A stretch of DNA of 64,000 nt from the NCBI RefSeq assembly GCF_021283305.1, contig NZ_JAJSOK010000006.1, positions 1-64,000 on the forward strand. The letters are read 5' to 3'. The position numbers and the translations under genes are program-made. Below the pieces are notes generated by a model, which did not search any database, had not been told where the DNA came from, and saw only the letters and a list, made by a program, of their open reading frames with translations. Below are positions 47,341 to 56,585 of this stretch, one piece after another. The stretch is from Pseudonocardia kujensis (GTDB lineage: Bacteria > Actinomycetota > Actinomycetes > Mycobacteriales > Pseudonocardiaceae). Each line of letters opens with the position of its first letter. Positions within the stretch are counted from its first letter, which is position 1.

Positions 47341-48338
47341 GCGATCTTCCAGGTCCCGTCCACGCGCTGCCCGGTCACCGTGAGCCGGCCCGCCGCGGCC
47401 ACCTGCTGGCCCGCCTGGTCGTTCGCCGCCCGGGTGGCCTGCTGGTCGAGGAAGACCATGAGCACGGCCCGGTCGCCGGTGATCGACTCGACGGCGGCCT
47501 GCGAGATCGTCGCGGTGACCACGGCCTGCTGCTGCGGCGCCAGCTTGCGGACCTCGCCGAAGAGCTGGTCGAACTGCTGGCCGAACTCCGGGGTGATGAC
47601 CTGGCGGGCGGCGGCCTCGTTCTGGTCGAGCCGGGTGTAGTCGTACGAGTAGACGGTCTTCACCGCGTCGCCGAGCTGCTGGCTGACCTGCGTGGTCGCC
47701 GCGACGTCGACCAGCGCGGTGTTCCGCGCCGCGGGCGTGTGGTTCATGCTCCACCAGCTCACCCCGGCCAGCACCGCGAGCGCCAGCGCGACGACCGTGA
47801 CGCCCGCGAGGATCGTGGTGCCCCGCTTCGTCCGGGGCGGGGCGGGAAGGCGGAGCAGGTCCTTCGGCCCGCGCCGCGACCGCCGTGCCGGCTCCTCGAC
47901 GCGGCCGAACGCCTCGTCGCGCTCGCGTCGAGCCCGGCGGGCGCGCCGGGCCCGGGCCCCGGCCGGCCGCTCCCCCGCCTCGGCGGCCCCGTCGACCTCT
48001 GGGCCTCCGGGGTGCCCGACGTCCTCGCCGGCGTCCGTGCCGGCCATGCCGTCCGTGCCGCCCGTGCCGTCCGTGGCGGGCACGGCGGCGGTCTCCGCCT
48101 CGCCGTCGACCTCCGGGGTTGCGAGCTCCGCCGTCTCCGGCTCGAAGAGCGCGTGCCGGCTGTCGGCCCGCGTCACGTCCGGGCGGACCTCGCTCTCGCC
48201 GGCCTCGGCCGGGGCGTCCGGACGGCCGGTGTCGGGCCGGCCCGTGTCCGGGCGGCCGGCGACGCGCGGGCGCCGGATGCCGGCGGTGCGGCGCCGGGAC
48301 GCGGGGGTGGGGGCGGGCTTGCGGGGCTGGGGGGACAT
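47322..48338 (-). CDS. Mce-associated membrane protein
   Basis: The 338-residue protein starts at the ATG at 48338, behind an AGGAGG. A hydrophilic N-terminal half rich in Ala, Arg, Asp and Gly (with GRPDT repeats and a GTDG tract) precedes one membrane helix (about 180-200). The extracytoplasmic domain SYDYTRLDQNEAAARQVITP, FLDQQATR and VDGTWKIADVAVA is typical of Mce-associated proteins thought to stabilise Mce complexes. It is the last gene of the operon. Its stop region is duplicated downstream. Confidence 0.85.
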   Translation of the reverse strand: MSPQPRKPAPTPASRRRTAGIRRPRVAGRPDTGRPDTGRPDAPAEAGESEVRPDVTRADSRHALFEPETAELATPEVDGEAETAAVPATDGTGGTDGMAGTDAGEDVGHPGGPEVDGAAEAGERPAGARARRARRARRERDEAFGRVEEPARRSRRGPKDLLRLPAPPRTKRGTTILAGVTVVALALAVLAGVSWWSMNHTPAARNTALVDVAATTQVSQQLGDAVKTVYSYDYTRLDQNEAAARQVITPEFGQQFDQLFGEVRKLAPQQQAVVTATISQAAVESITGDRAVLMVFLDQQATRAANDQAGQQVAAAGRLTVTGQRVDGTWKIADVAVA

Positions 48339-48362
48339 GGTGACCTCCTGGGGGCCGTCGGT

Positions 48363-48482
48363 CGACCGAGCGGAGCGAGCATCGATACCGAGCGGAGCGT
48401 GCGGAGCGAGCATCGATACCGAGCGGAGCGTGCGGAGCGAGCATCGATACCCAGCGGAGCGTGCGGAGCGAGCCTCAGCCGC
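48363..48482. repeat. 31-bp tandem repeat (AGCGGAGCG-rich) after the first Mce-associated gene
   Basis: Two full identical copies start at 48390 and 48421. A shortened copy precedes them (48363-48389) and a diverged copy (48452-48482) runs into the stop codon of the upstream gene (48475-48477). Each unit contains GAGCGGAGCG, TGCGGAGCGAGC and CATCGATACC. The array separates the two Mce-associated genes. Confidence 0.92.
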
Positions 48483-49065
48483 TCTGACCGGGGGCGCGCA
48501 CCGGCGCGAGCTTGCTGACCTTCCATCCGTCGTCCGTGCGGCTCATCTCGAGCTGCAGGCGCTGCCGGGTCGGGATGGGCTGCTGCCCGTCCGGGGTCAC
48601 CGTGACGTCGACGCCCACGAGTACCCGGGCGACGCCGGCGCGGTCGTCGAGCTCGCTCACCGCCGCGTCGGACACGGTCGCCGTGGTGGTCCGCTTGGAC
48701 TGGGCCACGAACTGCGCGTACTGCGCCCGGTTGGTGCGGAACTCGTCGAGGACCGCGCCGGTGGAGGTCTGCTCCCACCGGTCGAGCCCGCCGTCGACGT
48801 CGTGCCAGTCCAGCGTGTTGAGGCTGATCGCGGACTGCCGGGCCGCGACGAGCACGTCGTCGCGCTCCTCGGCGAGCGTGCGCTCGCCGCTCAGCAGTGT
48901 GGTCAGCCACAGCACGCCGAACACCAGCGCCGCGACGACCGCGACGGCGGCCGCGACCTGCAGCGCCCGCGGCCCGCCGAACCGCCTCCTGCCGCCCGAC
49001 GGCCCGAGGTCGGGCTCGTCGGCGGGCGTCGTGTTCGCCGTGCTCTCGGTCGTGCTCGCAGTCAT
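48475..49065 (-). CDS. Mce-associated membrane protein
   Basis: The 196-residue protein has a short cytoplasmic part, one membrane helix (about 35-57, LQVAAAVAVVAALVFGVLWL) and an extracytoplasmic NTF2-like domain (SLNTLDWHDVDGGLDRWEQTSTG, KSKRTTTATV-like strand, DDGWKVSKLAPV). The ATG at 49065 has GGAG upstream; a longer start at 49101 lacks one. It lies 63 bp after mceF, with its paralogue next. Confidence 0.85.
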   Translation of the reverse strand: MTASTTESTANTTPADEPDLGPSGGRRRFGGPRALQVAAAVAVVAALVFGVLWLTTLLSGERTLAEERDDVLVAARQSAISLNTLDWHDVDGGLDRWEQTSTGAVLDEFRTNRAQYAQFVAQSKRTTTATVSDAAVSELDDRAGVARVLVGVDVTVTPDGQQPIPTRQRLQLEMSRTDDGWKVSKLAPVRAPGQSG

Positions 49066-49128
49066 TGCGGGACTCCATCCGGCCGTGGGGGCGTCGGCCA
49101 TCGGGGGTGTGGCGGGCGGGGCCGGCCG

Positions 49129-50370
49129 TCAGGCCAGGATCCCGGCCGGTGTTCCGAGGGGGAGCGGGGTCAGCGGTTGCGGGTCGTCGGAGCCGGCCGG
49201 AAGCGGGAGCCCCGCGGACGGGTTGCCGGTCGTGCCGGGCTTGGCGCGGGGGGTCGTCGAGTGCGGCGCCGGGGGAGCGTTCTGGGCACCGCGCACACTC
49301 GTCGGACTCCCCTGTGGCTCGGCACAGTACGCCTTCTTGTTGACCGGGATCTCCGTGGTGTCGTCCCCGGCCCGGTGCTCGGTGCCCTGGTAGCCGTACA
49401 CGCACGGGAAGGGGTCGAAGAAGTTGAGCACCAGGCCGAGGTGCGCCGTGCCGTCGTTGGGCGCCGCCGTGTACGCGTTGGCCATCGCACCGGGGTAGGT
49501 CACGAGCAGCTGCTGGAGGTTGGACTGCCGGGGCTCGGCGATCCGGGAGACCGTGAGCAGGTTGGCGATCGTGGTGGACAGCCCGGCGCCGCTCTCCCGG
49601 AGCAGCCCGCGGATCTGGTCGGCGGCCTCCGGTGCGGTGTGGATGAGCCGGCGCAGGTCCGGGTCGGACTCCTTGAGCTGCTCGGCCAGCAGCTCGAGGC
49701 TCGAGCTGAAGTCGGCGAACTGGCCGGCCACCTCGTTCTGCGTGGTCAGCACCGTGCGGCCGTCCCTCAGCAGTGCGGTGGTCTGCGGCAGCGCGTCGGT
49801 GGCCGCCTTGGTGAACTCGCTGGTGGTGTCGAGCAGCTTCTGCAGCGGGACGCCGCTGTTCGCGAAGCCCTTGCCCAGCTCGTCGACGACGGTGCGCAGG
49901 CTGTCCAGCGGCACCGACCGCACGAACCCGTCGAGGCTCGACACGACCTGGTCCACCTGCACCGGGGTGCTCACCCGCGACACCGGGATGACCGAGCCGG
50001 ACCCCAGCTCCGGCCCGGAGTCGCTCGCCGGCTGCAGGTCGACGTACTGCTCGCCGATCGCGGACAGGTTGCGCACGGCGGCCGTCACGTCGGCGGGGAT
50101 CTCCGGGCCGCCGCGCTCCAGGTCGAGCTGGGCGTCGACGCCGTCGGCGGTCAGGGTCAGCGGGCCGACCCGGCCGACGCTGACACCGCGGTAGGTGACG
50201 TCGGCGCCGGTGAAGATGCCGCCGGAGTCGGCAAGCTTCATCGTGACCGGGTAGGTCGTGGCGCCGAAGAGCGCGCCGAAGTTCGCGTACCGGAAGCCGA
50301 CGAAGCCGACGCCGAGCACGGTCACCAGCAGCAGCGCCAGGAGCTGCCACTTCATGGTCCGGGTGATCAC
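49129..50370 (-). CDS. mceF: Mce family protein, sixth of the set (MceF-like)
   Basis: The 413-residue protein has an N-terminal membrane anchor (LLALLLVTVLGVGFVGF), the MCE domain (about 36-115, with VTYRGVSVGRVGPL and YVDLQPAS), a long helical region, and a low-complexity Pro-rich C-terminus. The GTG at 50370 overlaps the mceE stop by 4 bp and has GGAGG upstream. Mce hexamers form a lipid tunnel across the envelope; this is the F position by order. Confidence 0.9.
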   Translation of the reverse strand: MITRTMKWQLLALLLVTVLGVGFVGFRYANFGALFGATTYPVTMKLADSGGIFTGADVTYRGVSVGRVGPLTLTADGVDAQLDLERGGPEIPADVTAAVRNLSAIGEQYVDLQPASDSGPELGSGSVIPVSRVSTPVQVDQVVSSLDGFVRSVPLDSLRTVVDELGKGFANSGVPLQKLLDTTSEFTKAATDALPQTTALLRDGRTVLTTQNEVAGQFADFSSSLELLAEQLKESDPDLRRLIHTAPEAADQIRGLLRESGAGLSTTIANLLTVSRIAEPRQSNLQQLLVTYPGAMANAYTAAPNDGTAHLGLVLNFFDPFPCVYGYQGTEHRAGDDTTEIPVNKKAYCAEPQGSPTSVRGAQNAPPAPHSTTPRAKPGTTGNPSAGLPLPAGSDDPQPLTPLPLGTPAGILA

Positions 50371-51671
50371 CGGCCACCTCCGAGGAGTCCGCCGAGGAGA
50401 CCGCCGCCGGAGCCGCCCGGGTCGCCCGAGCCGCCGGTGGTGCCGTCCGTCGGCGGGGTCGGCACCGCGCTCGTGGTCGGCGCGGTGGTGGGCGGCGGGT
50501 TGTTCGGGTCGGCCTGGCCGAGCGGGGTCGGCGACGGGCCGAGCAGCGGCAGCGACGGCTGGTCCGGGTTGCCGCCGAGCAGCGGCGACAGCAGCTGCCC
50601 GACGGGCGGGAGCTGGTTGAACAGCGGCGTGTCCGGCGTCGGGAACGGCTGCCGCGCCCGCAGCAGGTTGTCCAGCAGGGACTTCGCGTCCAGGTCCGCC
50701 CGGACGTACAGGTTCGCGTAGTCCCCGGCGAACGCGTCCGTCGCGGCGTCGGTGAACGGGAAGCTGCCGATCAGCTCCAGCGAGTTCGGCAGGTCCTGCC
50801 CCGACTCGGCGAGCTTGGACAGCGTGGGCTGCAGCGCCCGCAGGTCGGCGAGGGTGTCGTCCCGGCTGCGGTTGATCGTGTCGGTCGCGGTGCCGGAGAG
50901 CCGGTCGAGCGCCTGGAGCATGTCGACCAGCTGACCGCGCTGGCGCTCCAGCTCGGCCAGGCCCGGGCCGAGGTTGTCGAGGGCGTTCGCGATCTGCGGC
51001 CGCCGGTCGTCGAGGGTGGCGGACAGCCGGTTGAGCCCGTCGAGGGCGCGGGTGATCTCGCCCTTGCGGTCGTCGAGGGCGCCGACCAGCGTGTTCAGGT
51101 TGTCCAGCAGCCCGCGGATCTGCGGCTCGCGGCCGTCGAGGGCCTTGTTCAGCTCGGTCGAGATCGTCTTGATCTGCGCGACGCCGCCGCCGTTGAGCAG
51201 CATGGACAGCGCGCCGAAGACCTCCTCGACCTCGACCGCGCGGCCCGCGCGCTGGATCGGGATGGTGGCGCCGTCGGACAGGGTGCCGGTGCCGCCCTGG
51301 GCGGGGGCGGCCAGCTCCACGAACTTCTCGCCCAGGAGGCTCGTGGTGCGCACCCGGGCCTCGGCGTCGGCCGGCAGCGTGACGCCCCGGTTCACCGCCA
51401 CGGTGACCCGCGCGTTCCAGGTCGCCGGGTCCACGTCGATGGACCGCACGGTCCCGACGCTCACGTCGGCCACCTTGACCAGGGACTGCGGCACCAGGTC
51501 GACGACGTCGGGGAACTCGATCGTCACGGCGTACGGGTCGTCGCCGAGGTCGGCGCCACCGGGGAGCTCCACCCCGCGCAGCCCGCCGGAGAACACCCCG
51601 CAGCCGCTCAGCGCGACCGACGCGACGGTCACCAGGACCGCCAGCCTGGCCGCGAGCCTCGTGCGCCTCAC
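50367..51671 (-). CDS. mceE: Mce family lipoprotein, fifth of the set (MceE-like)
   Basis: The 434-residue protein begins with a lipoprotein signal peptide whose lipobox is LSGC (Cys24), the usual feature of the E position. The MCE domain (about 45-125: VKVADVSVGTVRSI, LLGEKFVELAAP) is followed by helical repeats and a Gly/Pro-rich tail ending GGLLGGLLGGGR. It overlaps mceD and mceF by 4 bp each. Confidence 0.92.
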   Translation of the reverse strand: MRRTRLAARLAVLVTVASVALSGCGVFSGGLRGVELPGGADLGDDPYAVTIEFPDVVDLVPQSLVKVADVSVGTVRSIDVDPATWNARVTVAVNRGVTLPADAEARVRTTSLLGEKFVELAAPAQGGTGTLSDGATIPIQRAGRAVEVEEVFGALSMLLNGGGVAQIKTISTELNKALDGREPQIRGLLDNLNTLVGALDDRKGEITRALDGLNRLSATLDDRRPQIANALDNLGPGLAELERQRGQLVDMLQALDRLSGTATDTINRSRDDTLADLRALQPTLSKLAESGQDLPNSLELIGSFPFTDAATDAFAGDYANLYVRADLDAKSLLDNLLRARQPFPTPDTPLFNQLPPVGQLLSPLLGGNPDQPSLPLLGPSPTPLGQADPNNPPPTTAPTTSAVPTPPTDGTTGGSGDPGGSGGGLLGGLLGGGR

Positions 51672-53011
51672 GACCCACCTCCGAAGAGCTTCGAGAAGAA
51701 CCCGCCGACGCCGCCGCCCGCCTCCGGCTGCTGCGGGGCCGGTGTGGCCGGGGCGGGGGTGGTCGGCGCGGCCGGTGCGGGGGACTCCTGCCCCGGGACC
51801 GCGGGGGCCGGCTGTCCGGCCTGCGGCGCCGCGGGGTCCTGCGGCACGAGCGGCACGGACGGGATCGCCAGGCCCGGGACGGGCGGGGCCTGCCCGCTGG
51901 TCACCGAGCTCAGGATCTGCGCCGGCGTCGGGAGCGAGTTCACGTCCGGCAGCTGCTGGCAGGCGGGCAGGAGGGGCTTGAGCGGGTCCGGCGCGCCGTC
52001 CTTGATCAGGTCGCAGAGGAAGTAGATCGGCGGCCGGCTGAGCTCGTTGATGTTCGCCCGGGTGTCGAGCGTGCCCGACGAGCCGTTGTAGGTGTTGGCC
52101 AGGTTCGAGATGCCCAGCGGCGCGACGTCGAGGATCTCGGTGAGCGCCCGCTGCTGGTCCACCAGCACCTGCGTGACGTCGGCGAGCCGGTCGACGTTCG
52201 AGTGGATGGTGTCCCGGTTGTCCCGGACGAACCCGGCCACGTCGCCGAGTGCCACCGACAGGTCCCTGATCGCCCCGGCGAGGTCCCCCCGCTCGCTCGC
52301 GAGGAAGCCGGTGACGTCGGCGAGCCGGCCGTTGAACTCACGCACCTTCGCGTCGTCCTGGGCCAGGGTCTGGGTGAACTTCTGCAGCTCCGTGACGGTG
52401 CCGAAGAGGTCGTCGCTGGACCCGGCGAGCGTGTTCGAGAGGTTGCCGAGGCCGCGGAGGGTGTCGTTGAACGCCTGGCCGTTGCCGGCCAGGTTCTGCG
52501 CGCCGACGTCGAGGGCCTGCGACACCGCACCGGTGGAGTTGGCGCCCTGCGGGCCGAGGGCCTGCGAGAGGTCCGTGGCGGCCTTGGCCAGGTCGTCGAC
52601 GCCGAGCGGGACGGCGGTCCGCTCGAGCGGGATCGTCGCGCCGGTCTCGAGCTCCGGCGCGTTCTCGGCCACCGTCGGGAACAGCTGCACGTAGCGGCCG
52701 GTGACGAGGCTCGGCGAGACGACCGCGGCCTTGGCGTCGGGCGCGAGGTGCACGTCCGGGTCGGTGATGGTCATGTCGACCTTCACCTGCGTGCCCTGCG
52801 GGGTGATCGAGTCGATCTGGCCCACCGGCACGCCCAGCACGCGCACGTCGTTGTCCTCGAACAGCGCCGAGGCGTTGGTGAAGTAGGCCGTGATCTTCCG
52901 GCCGCCCCCGTTGCCGATCAGCCAGACCCCGGTCGCGACGAGCACGGCGACGATCGCGACCAGCGCCGTGATCTGCAGCGCGCGGCGGTCGTTCGCCCAG
53001 GAGCCGACCAT
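51668..53011 (-). CDS. mceD: Mce family protein, fourth of the set (MceD-like)
   Basis: The 447-residue protein starts MVGSWANDRRALQITALVA at the ATG overlapping the mceC stop. One membrane anchor, the MCE domain (DNDVRVLGVPVGQIDSI, VTGRYVQLFP), a long alpha-helical region and a Pro/Ala/Gln-rich C-terminal tail follow. Several hundred bases of open frame upstream are a shadow of mceC. Confidence 0.92.
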   Translation of the reverse strand: MVGSWANDRRALQITALVAIVAVLVATGVWLIGNGGGRKITAYFTNASALFEDNDVRVLGVPVGQIDSITPQGTQVKVDMTITDPDVHLAPDAKAAVVSPSLVTGRYVQLFPTVAENAPELETGATIPLERTAVPLGVDDLAKAATDLSQALGPQGANSTGAVSQALDVGAQNLAGNGQAFNDTLRGLGNLSNTLAGSSDDLFGTVTELQKFTQTLAQDDAKVREFNGRLADVTGFLASERGDLAGAIRDLSVALGDVAGFVRDNRDTIHSNVDRLADVTQVLVDQQRALTEILDVAPLGISNLANTYNGSSGTLDTRANINELSRPPIYFLCDLIKDGAPDPLKPLLPACQQLPDVNSLPTPAQILSSVTSGQAPPVPGLAIPSVPLVPQDPAAPQAGQPAPAVPGQESPAPAAPTTPAPATPAPQQPEAGGGVGGFFSKLFGGGS

Positions 53012-53982
53012 CAGCAGCCTCCGGGGTTCAGCGGGCCGATCGTCGGGATCGGGAGCAGCCCGCAGATGTAGTTGTCGAACCAGCGGCCGTTGCCGACGGC
53101 GTTGGTGAACAGCCGCACGAACACCGCCTCGTTCTTCAGCGTGGCCGCCAGGTCGTCCTGGTGGCGCTGCAGCACCTCGGTGACCCGGTCGAGCGTCTCG
53201 AGCGTCGGTCGGAGCTGGTCGGCGTTGTCCGCGACGAGGCCCGACAGCTGCTGGGAGAGCAGCCGGGTGCCGTCGAGCAGCCGGTCGATGGCGTCCTTGC
53301 GCTGCTGCAGCTCCGAGAGGAGCAGGTTGCCGTCCGAGAGCAGCTTGTCGAAGTCGCCCCGGCGGTCCGCGAGGATCGACGACAGGTTCCGCGCCCCGGC
53401 GAGGAGCTGGCGGATCTGCTGGTCGCGGCTGGAGATCGTGGTCGAGAGCCGGGACAGGCCGTCGAGGGTGCCGCGGACGTCGTCCGGGGTGTCGGAGAAC
53501 GTGTCGGCCAGCGTGCGCAGGCTGTCGGCCAGCTGGTTCGTGTCGAGCTGGTCGATCGTCCCGGTCAGCCCGTTGAACGCCTCGACGACGTCGAAGGGCG
53601 AGAGGGTCCGCTCCCGCGGGATCGGCGTGCCCGGGTCGAGCTCCTGGTCGCCCTGCGGGTCCAGGGCCAGGTACTTCGAGCCGAGCAGGGTGGCGATCTC
53701 GATCGAGGCCGACGTCCGGTCGCCGACCCAGGCGTCGTCGACCCGGAAGGCGACGTCGACGTGGTCGCCGGCGAGCTTCACCGCCGTCACCCGGCCGACC
53801 TCGACGCCGGCCACGGTGACCCGGTCGTCGGACTGCAGGCCCGCGGCCTCGCCGAACTCGGCGTGGTAGGTCGGGCCGCCGAAGATCGACGGGGCCTGGA
53901 AGGCCACGACCGCGAGGACGGCGATCAGCACCAGCCCCGCGATCGCGAGCGGGACCGGGCGGCGCGCTCCGCTGGCGGCCAT
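53011..53982 (-). CDS. mceC: Mce family protein, third of the set (MceC-like)
   Basis: The 323-residue protein has a single anchor (LAIAGLVLIAVLAVVAF), the MCE domain (LQSDDRVTVAGVEVGRVTAV, LLGSKYLALDPQG) and an alpha-helical domain ending with a Cys-containing NYICGLLPIPTIGPLNPGGC. It is the shortest Mce protein of the set and lacks the Pro-rich tail. Confidence 0.92.
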   Translation of the reverse strand: MAASGARRPVPLAIAGLVLIAVLAVVAFQAPSIFGGPTYHAEFGEAAGLQSDDRVTVAGVEVGRVTAVKLAGDHVDVAFRVDDAWVGDRTSASIEIATLLGSKYLALDPQGDQELDPGTPIPRERTLSPFDVVEAFNGLTGTIDQLDTNQLADSLRTLADTFSDTPDDVRGTLDGLSRLSTTISSRDQQIRQLLAGARNLSSILADRRGDFDKLLSDGNLLLSELQQRKDAIDRLLDGTRLLSQQLSGLVADNADQLRPTLETLDRVTEVLQRHQDDLAATLKNEAVFVRLFTNAVGNGRWFDNYICGLLPIPTIGPLNPGGC

Positions 53983-55163
53983 CAGTGGTCACCTCCGGTC
54001 GTGCGCGTGTCGAAGATCGGGAGCGCGGGCGCGTTCTCCGGCACGCCGTTCGGCAGCACACCGTTCACCAGCTGGTCGACGCCCGGCAGCGGGGCGCCCT
54101 TCGGCGTGCCCAGCTGGTCCGGTTGGCCGTCGGGGTCGGCGCCGCAGCGCCCGGCCCCCGACTTGAACGCCTGGATCTCCTGGCGCGGGATCAGGTCGCC
54201 CAGCCCGACCGAGCCCGAGAGCCCGCACAGGTAGAACTGGAACCAGCTGCCGTAGCTCGCCGCGCGGCTGATCTTGTTCAGCTTGTACGGGGAGAACTCC
54301 AGCAGGTGCTCCAGCGTCGGGCGGGCCTCGTCGAGCTGCCCGGCGAGGTCCCCGAGCGCGCGGATGTCCGCCTGCAGCGGCGGCCGGGCCTCCTCGACGA
54401 AGCCGCCGGTGACCTGGGTGAGGTCGGCGATCGAGGAGATCGCGTCGCCGATCGGCTTGCGGTCCTGTGCCAGCCCGGACACGAGCTGCTGCAGCGAGGT
54501 GATCAGCTGGTTGAGGTTCTCGTCGTGGCTGTTCACGGTCTGCAGCACGCCGTCGAGGTTGTCGATGACCTGTCCGATGACCTGGTCCCGGTCGGCGATG
54601 GTGCTGGTCAGCGAGGCCGTGCTCGCGAGCAGACTGTCGACGGTGCCGCCCTCGCCCTGCAGGGTCGAGACGATCTCCTGGGACAGCTTGTTCACCTGCT
54701 CCGGGTCGAGGCCCTGGAACAGCGGCTTGAAGCCGTTGAACAGCGTGGTGAGGTCGAGCGGCGGGCGGGTCTGCTGCACCGGCAGGGTGCCGCCCGGCTC
54801 GAGCCGGCCGCCGCCCCCGGTGCCCTGCCCGAGGGACAGGAAGCGCTGCCCGATGAGGTTCTTGTAGAGGATCGACGCGGTGGCCGAGGCCGGGACGGCC
54901 AGCGAGGAGTCCACGCTGAACTCCACCTGGGCCTGCCGCCGGTCGACGACCTCGATCTTGTCGACGGAGCCGACGACGACGCCGGCGATCCGGACGTCGT
55001 CGCCCTTCAGCAGGCCGTTGACGTCGGTGAACCGGGCCGAGTAGGTCGTCTTGTCGCCGCCTTGGCTGTTCGCGATGGTCAGCGCGAGCACCGTGGTGGC
55101 CAGCGCGGTGACCAGTGCGAACGCCAGGAACTTGGTGAGCGGGCCGAGGGGGACGCGGCTCAT
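53982..55163 (-). CDS. mceB: Mce family protein, second of the set (MceB-like)
   Basis: The 393-residue protein has an anchor (KFLAFALVTALATTVLALTI), the MCE domain (LKGDDVRIAGVVVGSVDKIE, LIGQRFLSLGQG), a helical region with YGSWFQFYLC, and a C-terminal tail. It overlaps mceA and mceC by 1-4 bp. Confidence 0.92.
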   Translation of the reverse strand: MSRVPLGPLTKFLAFALVTALATTVLALTIANSQGGDKTTYSARFTDVNGLLKGDDVRIAGVVVGSVDKIEVVDRRQAQVEFSVDSSLAVPASATASILYKNLIGQRFLSLGQGTGGGGRLEPGGTLPVQQTRPPLDLTTLFNGFKPLFQGLDPEQVNKLSQEIVSTLQGEGGTVDSLLASTASLTSTIADRDQVIGQVIDNLDGVLQTVNSHDENLNQLITSLQQLVSGLAQDRKPIGDAISSIADLTQVTGGFVEEARPPLQADIRALGDLAGQLDEARPTLEHLLEFSPYKLNKISRAASYGSWFQFYLCGLSGSVGLGDLIPRQEIQAFKSGAGRCGADPDGQPDQLGTPKGAPLPGVDQLVNGVLPNGVPENAPALPIFDTRTTGGDH

Positions 55164-56551
55164 GCGATCCGAACCTCCGTCCCGCGGTAGAGCGGGCCGA
55201 CCAGCACGCTGCCCCAGCCGGGGACGGCCGCGGGCGTGCTGCCCGTGCGCGCCGCGACCAGCTCCGCGACCTGCTGCTGCTCACCCGGCGAGTTGGTGAT
55301 GCCCATGTCGTAGGACGCGGGCTTGGCCCCGGCCTTCGTGTTCGGGCTCCGGTCGAACCCGGGGACCAGGTCCCACGAGTAGGTGCCGTCGAAGGAGTCG
55401 TAGTCGTTCACCCCGAACTTCGGGGGTGGCCCGATCGGCTGCCCCGCGGGCGGCGCCGGGGGAACCGAGCCGTCGCGGAACGGGCCGTCCGGCGGGTACT
55501 GCGGGCCCGGCTGGATGATCGGGTAGCACCGCGGGCCGCGGTCGTCGGAGTACTCCGGCTCGTCCTGGTTCGGGATGTACTTGCCGTTGCTCGTGACGAT
55601 CTCCAGCGTGATGTGCACGCCGGGCTCGTCCGTCCCCTTGCCGAACACCTGGTCCAGGTACGGGACCAGCCGGCTGGCCTGCTGGAAGAAGCAGGGGAAC
55701 TCCGGCGCGTAGCGCGCCAACGTCTCCAGCGTGGGCCGGCCGGCTCCCGCCAGGCCGATCAGGTTGTCCTTGTTGGCGTCGAGGAAGGCCCGCAGGTCGT
55801 CCGACGCCCCGGTCACCGACCGGTACAGGTCGCGCAGGTTCTGCGACTCCTCCACGACCGTGCGGCTCGTGGTCGTCAGGTCGTCGAGCGCGTCGAGCAG
55901 GTCCGGCGCGGAGTTCGACAGGTTCTCCGAGAAGTCCGCGAGCTGGGTGATGTCCTCCTGCAGGTCCGGGATGGCCGGCTGCAGTCCCGCGGTCAGGGTG
56001 TTGAGCCGCTCCAGCGTCTGCCCGAGCTGCTCGCCGCGACCCGCGAGGCCCTGCGACAGCGCGCCGAGGGTGGTGGCGAGGTCCTGCGGCCGCACCGCCT
56101 GGAGCAGCGGGAGCAGGTCGTCGAGCACCCGCTCGACCTCGATCCCGGCCACGCTGCGGTCCTCGCGGATCGTGTCGTGGGCGGCGAGCTTGACCGCGCC
56201 GGGCTGCTCCGGTGGGACCAGGGACACGTACTTCTCGCCGAAGAGCGTCTTGGGCAGCAGCCGCGCGGTGACGTTGTCCGGGATCTGGTCGATCAGGTCC
56301 GGGTCCATCGACATGGTGACGGTCGCGCCGTCGCCGTCGGTGCTGATCGTGTCGACGGTGCCGACGATCAGCCCGCGGATCTTGACGTCGGCCCGCTCGT
56401 TCAGCTGCGTGCCGACCCGGTCGACCTTCAGCGTCACCGGGATCCCGGAGCGGAACGCGCCCGCGTACTGCGCCACGGCCAGCCCGATCAGCAGCGCGAT
56501 CACCAGGATGAAGACGATGCCGAGGGTGACCTTCCTCGTGTCCGCGCTCAT
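55160..56551 (-). CDS. mceA: Mce family protein, first of the set (MceA-like)
   Basis: The 463-residue protein begins MSADTRKVTLGIVFILVI with one anchor. The MCE domain has LNERADVKIRGLIVGTVDTI and LFGEKYVSLVPPE, and a long helical part (to about 280) is followed by a soluble C-terminal region with paired cysteines (FPCFF and RCYP). The C-terminal EVRIA overlaps mceB. It lies 34 bp after yrbEB. Confidence 0.92.
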   Translation of the reverse strand: MSADTRKVTLGIVFILVIALLIGLAVAQYAGAFRSGIPVTLKVDRVGTQLNERADVKIRGLIVGTVDTISTDGDGATVTMSMDPDLIDQIPDNVTARLLPKTLFGEKYVSLVPPEQPGAVKLAAHDTIREDRSVAGIEVERVLDDLLPLLQAVRPQDLATTLGALSQGLAGRGEQLGQTLERLNTLTAGLQPAIPDLQEDITQLADFSENLSNSAPDLLDALDDLTTTSRTVVEESQNLRDLYRSVTGASDDLRAFLDANKDNLIGLAGAGRPTLETLARYAPEFPCFFQQASRLVPYLDQVFGKGTDEPGVHITLEIVTSNGKYIPNQDEPEYSDDRGPRCYPIIQPGPQYPPDGPFRDGSVPPAPPAGQPIGPPPKFGVNDYDSFDGTYSWDLVPGFDRSPNTKAGAKPASYDMGITNSPGEQQQVAELVAARTGSTPAAVPGWGSVLVGPLYRGTEVRIA

Positions 56552-56585
56552 GTCGTCTCCGCGGGAAGGAGCACGTCGCCGGTCG

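Noticed and set aside
49129-51678. Long version of MceF (849 residues)
   Set aside because: The extension reads mceE out of frame; the true start is the GTG at 50370 with a Shine-Dalgarno sequence.
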